Source: an uncultured Pelagibacteraceae bacterium
Lineage (GTDB): Bacteria > Pseudomonadota > Alphaproteobacteria > Pelagibacterales > Pelagibacteraceae
DNA length: 64,000 nt
Assembly: GCA_902593285.1 (NCBI GenBank)
Contig: CACJHW010000002.1
Location: 62,001 to 126,000 of the forward strand
Direction of reading: 5' to 3'
Part shown: in pieces, positions 14,984 through 24,075 of the stretch
Layout of the letters: each line of letters opens with the position of its first letter
Numbering within the stretch: the first letter of the stretch is position 1
Made by a program: the position numbers and the translations under genes
Notes under the pieces: generated by a model
The model's input: only the letters and a program-made list of their open reading frames with translations
What the model was told of the DNA's origin: nothing
Database searches by the model: none

Positions 14984-17059
14984 CTAAATTTTTTTAGAAA
15001 TCTTTAATGCAAATGCATAGTCAATAGCAATTTCTTCTATTGCCCCGTCTCTTCCAGATTTTCCACCATGACCAGCATTCATTTCGGTTTTTAAAAGAAG
15101 TAAATTATTATCTGTTTTGTAGTCTCTAAGTTTTGCTGTGAACTTTGCAGGTTCATCAAATAAAACTCTATTGTCACTTAAACTTGTTGTAATAAAAATA
15201 TGTGGATAATCCATTTTTTTAATATTGTTGTAGGGTGCATATGAAAAAATATAATCAAAGTGTTCTTTATTCTCTTTTGCATTTCCAAATTCGTCAAATT
15301 CTCCTACAGTTAAAGGTAAAGAATGGTCAAGATTTGTTGTTAAAGAATCCACAAAAGGAACAGCCATTATAATTCCTAAAAATAATTCAGGAGATTGATT
15401 GACTACAGCTCCCATTAACAATCCTCCAGCTGATCCACCCATTCCAATAATATTTCCTTTTGATGTATAATTCTTTTCGATCAAATATTTTGCTGCGTAA
15501 ATATAATCTTCAAAAGTATTTTTTTTGTTTGTTAATTTTCCCTCTTTCCACCACTTCATACCTTTTTCCATACCACCTCTGATATGGGCTGTGGCCCAAA
15601 TTATATCTCTATTGATAAGACTTAATCTTGTAGAAGAAAAACTTGGTGACATAGAATTTCCATAAGACCCATACCCATACAACAAAACATTTGCAGACCC
15701 ATCAATTTTTGTTTTTTTGTGTCGAGTAATCGTTAATGGAACCATTCTTCCGTCATGAGATTTAAACTCAACTCTCTCAACAATATAGTCATCTTTATTA
15801 TGACCAGATGGGATCTCTTGTTCTTTAACAAGTTCTTTAGATTTTGTTACTAAATTATATTTAAATACTCTAGAAGGAGTTTTAGGTGAGGAGTATCCTA
15901 AATGAACTTCATCAGTATTTCTATCTTTTTGAGTTAAGCTTACTCCTGGAACATAAACAGTTTCATCAGAAAAAATTAATTCTTCTTCTATATTTGTAGA
16001 AATATTTTTGACAAATAATTTATCTAGTGCATCTGATGTTTCACCACGAATAATCCAATTTTTAAGGAATGTTAATCCACCAATTAAAACTTCATCTTTT
16101 GCTGGAATATATGTTTTCCAATTTTGATTTTCTAAATTGTCACAAATATCAATTTTAAAGTCTTCAGCATTTTTATTTGTATGATTATAAAATTTACCAT
16201 CCCATGAATTAACAGAATATAGAACACCTCTTTCTCTTTTAATAAGAAGTTTTGGAGATGGATTTAATTCATCTGATTTAAAGTAATATTGCTCTGAAGT
16301 ATTATGGTCAGAAGTATTTATAAAAAAATATTTTTCATCTGAACTTTTCCCAATTCCTACTGTAAAAGCCTCGCTTTTCTCCTCAAATATTAATTCATCT
16401 TTGCCCTCAAAATCGCCTATTCTGTGCCTGTATATTGTTCTTGCTCTATGATTTTCATCCAGTTTAGAATAAAAAATATATTTATCATCTAAACTAAATG
16501 TTATCCCCCCTGATGTTTCTGCAATTTCTTTTGAAATAATTTTGTTTGTTTTTATATCTCTTAAATAAATTGTATAATATTCAGATCCTTTAAGATCTAA
16601 AGAGTATCCTAGATATTTATCATTGTTACTTACTTCTAAATCTCCAACCCCAAAATATTCAGTTTTAAGTTTTTCTTTTTCTTTATCTCCATTCCATATT
16701 TCCTCAATATTTTCTGAACCAATTTTTTTTCTAAGTTTTATGGAATAATTTCCTTGTGTTGTAGTTTTTGTCCAATACTCATAGGTGTGATCTTTATAGG
16801 GCAAAGATTCATCATCTAATTTAATTCTTGCTTTAATCTCATCAAATAATTTTTTTTGGATATCTTTTGTATCTTTTAAATGATGCTCTGAGTAAGCATT
16901 TTCATCTTCTAAATATTTTTTCACTTCAGGATCTAATTTGTTTTTATCTCTGAGAACTTCCAAAATGTTATCTTGATGAATCCAGCTATAATTGTCTTCC
17001 CAATCAATATTGTGACAAGTTTTTATCTCTAGTTTTTTTTTAAGTTGTGGTACTTTCAT
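14984..17059 (-). CDS. ptrB: Oligopeptidase B (prolyl oligopeptidase family, S9A)
   Basis: Serine peptidase that cleaves short peptides after basic residues. The 691 aa length fits. The N-terminal two-thirds is a beta-propeller; the C-terminal catalytic alpha/beta-hydrolase domain has YGYGSYG near residue 466, the nucleophile motif GMGGSAGGLLMG near 545, a SDNRV segment with the acid residue near 632, and the His motif NAGHGGKSGR near 666. WEDNYSWIHQD near residue 20 is the usual N-terminal signature. No signal peptide; cytosolic. Its start lies 15 bases from the divergent J-domain gene, so the promoters must be intertwined with coding sequence. Confidence 0.92.
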   Translation of the reverse strand: MKVPQLKKKLEIKTCHNIDWEDNYSWIHQDNILEVLRDKNKLDPEVKKYLEDENAYSEHHLKDTKDIQKKLFDEIKARIKLDDESLPYKDHTYEYWTKTTTQGNYSIKLRKKIGSENIEEIWNGDKEKEKLKTEYFGVGDLEVSNNDKYLGYSLDLKGSEYYTIYLRDIKTNKIISKEIAETSGGITFSLDDKYIFYSKLDENHRARTIYRHRIGDFEGKDELIFEEKSEAFTVGIGKSSDEKYFFINTSDHNTSEQYYFKSDELNPSPKLLIKRERGVLYSVNSWDGKFYNHTNKNAEDFKIDICDNLENQNWKTYIPAKDEVLIGGLTFLKNWIIRGETSDALDKLFVKNISTNIEEELIFSDETVYVPGVSLTQKDRNTDEVHLGYSSPKTPSRVFKYNLVTKSKELVKEQEIPSGHNKDDYIVERVEFKSHDGRMVPLTITRHKKTKIDGSANVLLYGYGSYGNSMSPSFSSTRLSLINRDIIWATAHIRGGMEKGMKWWKEGKLTNKKNTFEDYIYAAKYLIEKNYTSKGNIIGMGGSAGGLLMGAVVNQSPELFLGIIMAVPFVDSLTTNLDHSLPLTVGEFDEFGNAKENKEHFDYIFSYAPYNNIKKMDYPHIFITTSLSDNRVLFDEPAKFTAKLRDYKTDNNLLLLKTEMNAGHGGKSGRDGAIEEIAIDYAFALKISKKI

Positions 17060-17074
17060 CTAATAAGGAAATAT

Positions 17075-17578
17075 ATGAATATTATTATTTATCTAGTTGT
17101 AATTTTAGTCATCTTATATTTTTTATTAAGATGGTGGTCAAATATTTCTCCAAAAAAAATGTCAAAAGGAGTGAGGCTGATAACAATTTTATTGTTGGCT
17201 TTATTAGCAGTTTTATTTGCTATTGGTGGAAAATTTCTACTCACATTACCATTAACTCTTGCAAGTCTTGCTTTAGTTAAACTTAAAGGTTTGTCATTGA
17301 TACAATTGCTTTCTCTTTATAGACTTATTCAAACTTTGAGGAATTCTGGAAGATTTTCTTTTAATCAGCATCAAAATAATAACTCTTCAACATTATCAAT
17401 ATCTGAGGCGTATAAAATTTTAAATTTAGATATTAATAAAAAACCAACTAAAGAAGCACTAAATAAAGCTTACCAAAAGATTCAAAAAAAAATTCACCCA
17501 GATATTTCTCCAGAGACTTCTAGATTGTCAGCTATAGTCAATGAAGCTAAAGAAATAGTCCTTAAAGATATTTCTTAA
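17075..17578 (+). CDS. Membrane-anchored J-domain (DnaJ-like) protein
   Basis: A 167 aa protein with two or three N-terminal membrane segments (residues about 3-20, 33-50 and 55-75) and a degenerate C-terminal J domain containing the HPD motif near residue 141 (KIHPDISPETS). This layout resembles the TIM14/PAM18-like and DjlA-like membrane J proteins of alphaproteobacteria, which stimulate DnaK at the membrane. I prefer the ATG at 17075 (AAGGA site just upstream) over the TTG at 17045 given in the ORF track, which would overlap ptrB. The stop overlaps the stop of the convergent glycosyltransferase gene. Partner and target are unknown. Confidence 0.8.
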   Translation: MNIIIYLVVILVILYFLLRWWSNISPKKMSKGVRLITILLLALLAVLFAIGGKFLLTLPLTLASLALVKLKGLSLIQLLSLYRLIQTLRNSGRFSFNQHQNNNSSTLSISEAYKILNLDINKKPTKEALNKAYQKIQKKIHPDISPETSRLSAIVNEAKEIVLKDIS

Positions 17579-18537
17579 TTAATTATTGATAATAGTTTTT
17601 CATAAATCTTATCTGGATTTATTTTATCTTTACCATGAGTGTTGTGAGAAACAGTAGTTTCTCCATCAGGAATTATTGGATGCATATTTGTATTATAAGA
17701 ACCATAAATTAATGGTGTATCTGCCATTAATGTAATTGTTTTAACTCCTAATGCTGATGATAAATGCGAGAAACTTGTATCATTACAAATTGCAACATTA
17801 CAATTTTTTATAATAGGTAATGTTTCTTTTATACTGAGGTTATCTAAAGCAACACACTTTTCTCTAAATTTTGTACTTAATATTTCTATTAAGATTTTTT
17901 GCTCATCTTCATTTTTACCTGTAGCTAAAAAAAATCTACATTTTTTAATATTTTCTAATCTTTCCATTACGTTTAGAAAAGTTTTTGATGGTATTCTTTT
18001 TGTTGGACCTGAACCACCTACACCTAACAAAACATTAAGTTCTTCATTATTTATATTAAAGTTTATTGCCGATTTTTGAACTAGATCATTATCAATTTGA
18101 ATCTCTGGATTATCAATAGTTTCAATATCTAAATATCTTTTTATTAATTTTTTAGCAGATTCTGTAATATGTTGATTTTGTTTCTTAAATAACGGGTATT
18201 GAAATATTTCTTTGATACCTGCCAATCTAGAAATTAAATTATATCTCAAAGAAGAATTGAATATAAAAACTTTATTGAAATTATATTTTTTTATATCGCT
18301 TGCTAATTTGAAAAATCCATTAAAACCATTATGTTTTTGATTTATTTTATTTTCTCTCTCTAAGTGAATTATTTCATCAATATAATTTGTTTGATTTAAA
18401 AATTCGTCAGCTTTTGAATTTTCTTTCACTAGCAAACTAACAGGTGCTCCAAATTTATTTGAAATAGCTTTAATAAAGGGTAGGAAAATAACCGTATCAC
18501 CAATACCCATCTTATTTTGAATAGCTAATATTTTCAT
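17575..18537 (-). CDS. Glycosyltransferase family 9 (heptosyltransferase-like)
   Basis: Transfers a sugar, often heptose, to the lipopolysaccharide core from an activated donor. The start I choose, ATG at 18537, gives MKILAIQNKMGIGDTVIFLPFI, the classic GT9 N-terminus with the GDT loop; the longer ORF-track start adds an unrelated hydrophobic tail. The C-terminal half has LLGVGGSGPTKRIP near residue 165 and CNDTSFSHLSSALGV near 255, the nucleotide-sugar binding and acceptor motifs of the family. Length about 320 aa. Divergent from the DapA-like gene, convergent with the J-domain gene. Acceptor is unknown. Confidence 0.85.
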   Translation of the reverse strand: MKILAIQNKMGIGDTVIFLPFIKAISNKFGAPVSLLVKENSKADEFLNQTNYIDEIIHLERENKINQKHNGFNGFFKLASDIKKYNFNKVFIFNSSLRYNLISRLAGIKEIFQYPLFKKQNQHITESAKKLIKRYLDIETIDNPEIQIDNDLVQKSAINFNINNEELNVLLGVGGSGPTKRIPSKTFLNVMERLENIKKCRFFLATGKNEDEQKILIEILSTKFREKCVALDNLSIKETLPIIKNCNVAICNDTSFSHLSSALGVKTITLMADTPLIYGSYNTNMHPIIPDGETTVSHNTHGKDKINPDKIYEKLLSIIN

Positions 18538-18586
18538 AGTTAATTTATAAACTTTACTAATTAATATTTTTATATAAATTTTTACT

Positions 18587-19471
18587 ATGAGTAAAATTAA
18601 AGGCATTTATGCGGCCTCAATGTCGATCCTAAATGATGATTTGACGCTTGATATCAAAAAAACCATTCTGCACGCAGAAATGGTTATAGACAACGGTTGT
18701 CATGGAGCAGCTATATTTGGAAGTACAGGGCAAGCTCAACTTATACCTGTCTCTGAAAAAATTAATTTGTTAAATCATCTGACTTCAAGCAAATACAAAG
18801 AAAAGTATATTATTGGTACTGGTTTAAATTCTTTAGGTGAAACAATTAATTTAATGAGAGTTTCCAAATCTTTAGGTTTTAATAGATTTTTAATTATGCC
18901 TCCTGCTTATTATAAATATGGAGATAAAGAAGTAATAGAATTTTATAGCAAAATAGTAGAGGTAATTTCTGATTGTGAAATAGTACTATATAATTTTGAA
19001 AAACTCTGTGGTTACAAGTTCAGTATTGAGTGTATTGAAGAGTTAGTAAACAAATATCCAAAAAATATTATTGGAGTAAAAGATAGTTCTTATAATCTTT
19101 TTGAAAACTTAAAAATTGAAAATTTTTCAGTTTTACCTGGATCAGAATCTAAATTATTTAAAGGTCTTCAGTTAGGATGTTCAGGAATTATTACAGCTAC
19201 ATGCAATGCTACTTCTGTACTGGCAAGAAAAGTATACGATGATTTTAATGATGGACATGATCAGACAGTAAACCAAAATCTTTGCGATGTAAGAGCTGAA
19301 TTTGAAAAATATAATTTGATTTCAGGTTTACATACTTACTTTAGTAAAAAAGAAATATATTATAAAAATCTTCTACCACCGCTCAGTATTTTAAATTCTA
19401 AAGATGAAATGGATTTAATAAATAATTTAGAAAAATTAAATTTTTCATTAAAAAATACTGAGGCGGCTTAA
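18587..19471 (+). CDS. DapA/N-acetylneuraminate lyase family aldolase, substrate unknown
   Basis: A 294 aa TIM-barrel Schiff-base aldolase. The catalytic lysine motif IIGVKDSS lies near residue 163 and the tyrosine in VLYNFEK near 135. Two family motifs are altered: the usual G[TS]TGE reads GSTGQ near residue 45, and the YNxPxxTG loop reads YNFEKLCG. These changes argue against an ordinary DapA for lysine synthesis and for a different keto-acid substrate. Its stop abuts the ATG of the downstream cfa gene, so the two are co-transcribed, although no shared pathway is evident. A divergent GT9 gene lies upstream. Confidence 0.82.
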   Translation: MSKIKGIYAASMSILNDDLTLDIKKTILHAEMVIDNGCHGAAIFGSTGQAQLIPVSEKINLLNHLTSSKYKEKYIIGTGLNSLGETINLMRVSKSLGFNRFLIMPPAYYKYGDKEVIEFYSKIVEVISDCEIVLYNFEKLCGYKFSIECIEELVNKYPKNIIGVKDSSYNLFENLKIENFSVLPGSESKLFKGLQLGCSGIITATCNATSVLARKVYDDFNDGHDQTVNQNLCDVRAEFEKYNLISGLHTYFSKKEIYYKNLLPPLSILNSKDEMDLINNLEKLNFSLKNTEAA

Positions 19472-20662
19472 ATGCAATTAGCTAGATTTTTAAATAATGT
19501 TTTTAAAAAAGATGGATTTATTTTAGTTGATGCTAATTCAAAAAGTTACATCATTGGAAATCCAAAAAGTGAAAACCCTATAAAACTAAAAATTTTAAAT
19601 AAAAATCTTCATTATAAGTTGCTGTTTCATCCTGATTTATATTTTGGCGAAGCATATACAGATGGTGAAATAATCATTGAAAATGGAACTCTAACTGATT
19701 TTTTGGATCTTTCTTTAATGAATTTTGGAAGAGGAAACTTAAATTTTTTCAGTTATTTAATAAACAGATTAAGAGGTTCTTATAGATATCTAACTAATTT
19801 TAATTTTATAAAAAAATCAAAAATGAATGTTTCACATCATTATGATATTTCGGATGATCTTTATGACTTATTTTTGGATCCTAAAAGACAATATTCATGT
19901 GCATATTTTAAAAATGAAACAGATACATTAGAAACTGCTCAAAATAATAAAATTCAACATATAATAAAAAAACTTAATATAAAACCAAATCAAAAAGTTT
20001 TAGATATTGGATGTGGATGGGGTTCTCTTGCAATAGATATTGCAAAAAGTGCAAACTGCGAAGTAACAGGTATTACACTTTCAGAAAACCAATTTAATTA
20101 CTGCAAGAAAAGAGCAAAAGAACTTAATTTAGAAAATCAATTAAACTTTAAGTTAATGGATTATAGAGAGCTTGATGAAAAATTTGATAGAATAGTCAGT
20201 GTTGGGATGTTTGAACATGTAGGAAGAAAATTTTATAAAAAATTTTTTTCACAAGTTGAAAAACTTTTAAAAGATGATGGAGTATCATTAATTCATACTA
20301 TAGGATCAGTAAATCCACCAAGAGATCCACATCCATGGATCACTAAGTATATTTTTCCAGGAGGCTATACTCCAAGTTTAAGCGAGGTAACAACACCAAT
20401 TGAAAATGCAGGCTTAATAGTTGCAGATATTGAGGTTTTAAGACTTCATTACTCTCATACACTAAGACATTGGAAAGAAAATTGTATTCGAAATAAAGAC
20501 AAAATAATTGAAATGTTTGATGAAAGATTTTTTAGAATGTGGGAATTTTATCTTGCTGGTTGTGAGATGGCATTTAAATGGGGTGATCAAGTTGTATATC
20601 AATTTCAATTAACAAAGAATTATTCCTCTACGCCTGTTACAAGAGACTATATTTATCAATAA
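19472..20662 (+). CDS. cfa: Cyclopropane-fatty-acyl-phospholipid synthase
   Basis: SAM-dependent enzyme that adds a methylene bridge to unsaturated acyl chains of membrane phospholipids. The 396 aa protein has the N-terminal lipid-binding region, then the junction NVSHHYDISDDLYDLFLD near residue 122, the SAM site VLDIGCGWGSLAIDIAK near 176, and GMFEHVGRKFYKKFF near 248. The C-terminal HYSHTLRHWKEN motif is also typical. It starts directly after the TAA of the aldolase gene. Family assignment is firm; a related fatty-acid methyltransferase of the same family cannot be excluded. Confidence 0.93.
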   Translation: MQLARFLNNVFKKDGFILVDANSKSYIIGNPKSENPIKLKILNKNLHYKLLFHPDLYFGEAYTDGEIIIENGTLTDFLDLSLMNFGRGNLNFFSYLINRLRGSYRYLTNFNFIKKSKMNVSHHYDISDDLYDLFLDPKRQYSCAYFKNETDTLETAQNNKIQHIIKKLNIKPNQKVLDIGCGWGSLAIDIAKSANCEVTGITLSENQFNYCKKRAKELNLENQLNFKLMDYRELDEKFDRIVSVGMFEHVGRKFYKKFFSQVEKLLKDDGVSLIHTIGSVNPPRDPHPWITKYIFPGGYTPSLSEVTTPIENAGLIVADIEVLRLHYSHTLRHWKENCIRNKDKIIEMFDERFFRMWEFYLAGCEMAFKWGDQVVYQFQLTKNYSSTPVTRDYIYQ

Positions 20663-20690
20663 ATAATTGGTAGAAACTAACTCTCTTAAA

Positions 20691-21903
20691 ATGAAAAAAA
20701 AGAAAAAAAAATTAAAAAAAAGTATTTTTAAAAACCAAAAAAAAAACCAAAAAAAAAGTTAAAAAAATATCTAAAAAGTCAAATAAATTTAAGATTAAAA
20801 ATAAATCTGTAAAAAAAAATAATAATCGAAGAAAACAAAAAAAATCAAAGAAACTAAAACTATCAAAAAAAATTTCAAAAAAATCTAAATCTACTGTACC
20901 AAAGAAAGCAGATTTTCTTTTAAAATTAGTTAACTTTCAAAATTCTTTAAAGCCTGAATTTAAGTTTAGATTAAATTTCGGTTTTGAAAAATATATCCAA
21001 GCATTTTTTGATAAAATAGCAGATACAATTTCACAGTATAAAATTCTAAAAAAAGATGAAGCAAGGAGGTTAAAATTAGAAAAACAAGAAAAAGAAAGAT
21101 TAGAAAAGATTGAAGCTGCAAAAGAAAAGCAAAAAGAGGCTGAATTAAAAGTTAAATTAAAAGAACAAGCCTTAAAAGATGAAATTAGATTAGAAAAACA
21201 AAGAACAAAAGAAATAAAACTATTTTTAAGAAAAGAACAAGCTCTTTTAAGAATTGAACAAGCAGAAAAACAAAAGCAATTTTTACAACAATTAAAACTA
21301 GATAAGCAAATTGAAAAATTTAGAGTTAGAGAGGTTAAAGAATTAGAGAAATTAGAAAAAATTTCTTTAAGAGAAAAGAGAGAGGATTATGCTGGCTTAC
21401 AACAAAGAATAGAAAAACTAAAAGAAAAATACCGAATTATTAGAGATCAAAAGATTAGGGAAAGAGTAGAGGCCTTAGGAGTAAAAATTCAAGGAGATGA
21501 AGATAGAGAAACACTTTTACAAAAAGAAAAAGAATATACTTTAGCTAGACAAAAAATTGAGTTTGCTCTCGAAAGTTTTTATAGAAGTGCTAGTAGCTTA
21601 GTATTTCAATTAAACAAAAGACACATAACAAGGCACATGTCTATCTTCAGATGTATTGATAGAAGGTTTGAAACTGGAGAAATATTTGTTAAGTGGGATG
21701 AAGCATCAGATGATGAATGGCTTTTATTAATTTATATAAAAAATAATTCGCCTGATGAAGGAATAGTTATTGAAGATAAAACTAACCCAGAAAAAAATAT
21801 TTCTCATGAATTTAAAAATAATGAAATATTTAAGGCTTCAGATACCATGGTTGACGCACTTACTCAATTAATCGGAAGAAAAAGAGCCAAAAATATCAAT
21901 TAA
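20691..21903 (+). CDS. Lysine-rich coiled-coil protein, reading frame broken at an A-run
   Basis: The ORF track shows only the last 88 aa (from 21637), but the same frame is open without a stop from 20716. It encodes a very basic N-terminus (KKVKKISKKSNKFKIK), a linker, and a long Glu/Lys/Arg-rich predicted coiled coil (LEKQEKERLEKIEAAKEKQ and onward, about 21060-21440), then a compact C-terminal domain with FYRSASSLVFQLNKRH. This frame has no start codon before 21637. An ATG at 20691 in the neighbouring frame begins a poly-lysine stretch, and removing one A from the run near 20714-20721 joins the two into a protein of about 403 aa. Function is unknown; the composition suggests nucleic acid or membrane contact. 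Confidence 0.7.
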
Positions 21904-21933
21904 ATTATCTTAAATTATTAAGTATCATTTAGA

Positions 21934-22227
21934 ATGTTATTTTCATCTGCGTTAATGATAATTTTATATTTAGTATTTAGATATGTTCTTGCATGGATAA
22001 GATATTTTAACAGTCTTGACTCTAGATTAGGCCAATCAACATGGCGATGGAGTTATGATTATCCAGTTATAGGTGAAAGAGATATCTCAGATCTTGATGA
22101 TAAAACTTTCGTAAGACTGAGAAGAAAAAGAAATAGAGTTATAACTCTAATGTACTCAATTTTATTAATAATGTTTTTATTATCTATGTCTTTACTCAGT
22201 GAATTTTTAATATTCTTCTTAACTTAG
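21934..22227 (+). CDS. Small membrane protein of unknown function
   Basis: A 97 aa protein with a hydrophobic N-terminal segment (residues 3-20) and a C-terminal one (about 72-95), separated by a charged middle containing STWRWSYDYPVIGERDIS and an arginine-rich stretch RLRRKRNR. I recognise no family. It lies 30 bases after the coiled-coil gene on the same strand and may be co-transcribed with it. Its TAG stop overlaps the stop of the convergent DCC-family gene. Confidence 0.65.
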   Translation: MLFSSALMIILYLVFRYVLAWIRYFNSLDSRLGQSTWRWSYDYPVIGERDISDLDDKTFVRLRRKRNRVITLMYSILLIMFLLSMSLLSEFLIFFLT

Positions 22228-22571
22228 TTTTTGAGTTGTTTTTTATTTTTCAAATATAAAAAAAAGGCAATCATTTCATACCCATATTTAAAGATTGTGA
22301 AAATTATTGGTAGTTTAAAAAATTTATATAGAAATTTATATTTTGGAATTTTTTTCCAAACATAAAGAAATGCCTCCGCGCCTTCAATAATTTTACCATT
22401 TTCCTTAACATGCAATCTTCTTAATAATTCTTTGTCATTTCTAGATGTTTCATTTTCAGCATCTGAATTATTTGTAATATCTATCCAGTCAATATCTTTA
22501 ATATTTTCTTTTTTATATAAGTTAATTTCTGATCTACAGATTTTACAAGAGTTATTAAAAAATACTTTCAT
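22224..22571 (-). CDS. DCC-family thiol-disulfide oxidoreductase-like protein (DUF393)
   Basis: A 115 aa protein with a thioredoxin-like N-terminus, MKVFFNNSCKICRSEI, where the CxxC pair is at C9 and C12. The family name comes from a DxxCxxC motif; here the aspartate position is asparagine (NNSCKIC). A later segment, GKIIEGAEAFLYVWKKIP, matches the conserved G(A/S)(D/E)A helix of DUF393. The C-terminal part is hydrophobic and basic. Function of the family is not established. Single gene, convergent with the small membrane protein gene. Confidence 0.75.
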   Translation of the reverse strand: MKVFFNNSCKICRSEINLYKKENIKDIDWIDITNNSDAENETSRNDKELLRRLHVKENGKIIEGAEAFLYVWKKIPKYKFLYKFFKLPIIFTIFKYGYEMIAFFLYLKNKKQLKN

Positions 22572-22656
22572 TTAGTAATAATTAACTTTTAGTATTAAAT
22601 TGTACATGCGTAAAATGATCAGTTGAAAATTATCAACAAACCACTATTTAAGATGA

Positions 22657-24069
22657 ATGAGTAATTTCTTTAACAAATCTGATTTAACAAGACAAGATGC
22701 AGATAAAATAGTATCTGATACACTAAATAATTGTGATGATGGTGAGCTTTATTTAGAGGAGTCTAAATCAGAGTCAATTGTGTTAGATGATAATAAAATA
22801 AAAAGCTCGAACTATAGTTCTGATTTAGGATTTGGCTTCAGAGCTATCTCAAACGAGGTTGTTGCTTATTCATATTCTAACGAAATATCAAAAGATTCAT
22901 TAAAAAATTCCTCAGAAAATCTTAAATCAACTCTTAAATCAATTAAAGGCACATATAATCATGAAATTCCAAAATCTAATAAAAAGTTTTATGAAGATAT
23001 TAATCCAATTGAACAAAAATCTTTAGACTCGAAATTAGAAGTTTTAAATAAAGTAAATGATTTTTTAAGAAAAAAAGATGGATCAGTAAAACAAGTGACT
23101 GCTAGTTTTGCTGGTGAGCAAAAATCAATTGAAATTATTCGATCAGGTGGAGAAGCACTCACCGATGTACGTCCATTAATTAGATTTAATGTTTCTGTAA
23201 TGTTGGAAAAAAATGGAAGAAAAGAAACGGGAGTATATGGAATTGGTGGCAGACAATCTTATGATGATTATTTAAAAAATGATAATTGGAAAAATGTTTG
23301 TGAAGAGGCCTTTAGGATTGCATCAGTAAATTTAGAAAGCAAACCAGCACCTGCTGGTGAGATGAAAGTAGTCTTAGGACCTGGTTGGCCTGCTATATTA
23401 ATTCATGAAGCAATTGGTCATGGTCTAGAAGGAGATTTTAATAGAAAAAAAACATCAGCATTTCATGATCTTATTGGAGAAAAAGTTGCAAGTGAGGGAG
23501 TAACAATTGTTGATGATGGTACAATAGATAATAGAAGAGGCAGTTTAACTATTGATGATGAGGGAACGCCAACTGAGCGAACAGTTCTAATTGAAAATGG
23601 TATTCTCAAAAATTTTATGCAAGACAGACACAATGCAAGATTAATGAATACAAGATCTACCGGATCTGGAAGAAGAGAAAATTATAGACATATTGTTTTG
23701 CCAAGAATGAGAAACACAATGATGTTGAGTGGTAATCAAACTCAAGATGAAATGATCAAATCTGTTGATAAAGGAATTTTTGCAGTAAGTTTTGGAGGTG
23801 GCCAGGTAGATATTACTTCTGGAAAATTTGTATTTAATTGTACAGAAGCTTACGAAATTAATAATGGTAAAATTGGATCTCCAATTAAAGGCGCGACACT
23901 TATTGGTGACGGACCATCAATACTTAAAGAAGTATCGATGGTAGGAAATGATATGATGTTAGACCCAGGCATAGGAACTTGTGGAAAAGCAGGACAAGGA
24001 GTTCCTGTGGGAGTCGCTCAACCTTCAATTTTAATTGATAAAATGACAGTTGGTGGAACAAAACTTTAA
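22657..24069 (+). CDS. tldD: TldD metalloprotease subunit
   Basis: TldD and TldE form a heterodimeric zinc protease that trims peptides, including leader peptides of modified microcins and antitoxins. The 470 aa protein has the zinc motif HEAIGH at residues 250-255 within LIHEAIGHGLEGDFNRK, then DDEGTPTERTVLIENGIL near 305, and the conserved C-terminus CGKAGQGVPVGVAQP. It is followed after 6 bases by its partner tldE. No modified-peptide precursor is visible nearby, so the role is probably general peptide turnover. Cytosolic. Confidence 0.95.
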   Translation: MSNFFNKSDLTRQDADKIVSDTLNNCDDGELYLEESKSESIVLDDNKIKSSNYSSDLGFGFRAISNEVVAYSYSNEISKDSLKNSSENLKSTLKSIKGTYNHEIPKSNKKFYEDINPIEQKSLDSKLEVLNKVNDFLRKKDGSVKQVTASFAGEQKSIEIIRSGGEALTDVRPLIRFNVSVMLEKNGRKETGVYGIGGRQSYDDYLKNDNWKNVCEEAFRIASVNLESKPAPAGEMKVVLGPGWPAILIHEAIGHGLEGDFNRKKTSAFHDLIGEKVASEGVTIVDDGTIDNRRGSLTIDDEGTPTERTVLIENGILKNFMQDRHNARLMNTRSTGSGRRENYRHIVLPRMRNTMMLSGNQTQDEMIKSVDKGIFAVSFGGGQVDITSGKFVFNCTEAYEINNGKIGSPIKGATLIGDGPSILKEVSMVGNDMMLDPGIGTCGKAGQGVPVGVAQPSILIDKMTVGGTKL

Positions 24070-24075
24070 AATATT

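Noticed and set aside
20691-20900. Low-complexity poly-A tract as a non-coding spacer or repeat
   Set aside because: One frame is open throughout and leads into a coherent protein, so lysine codons explain the tract better.
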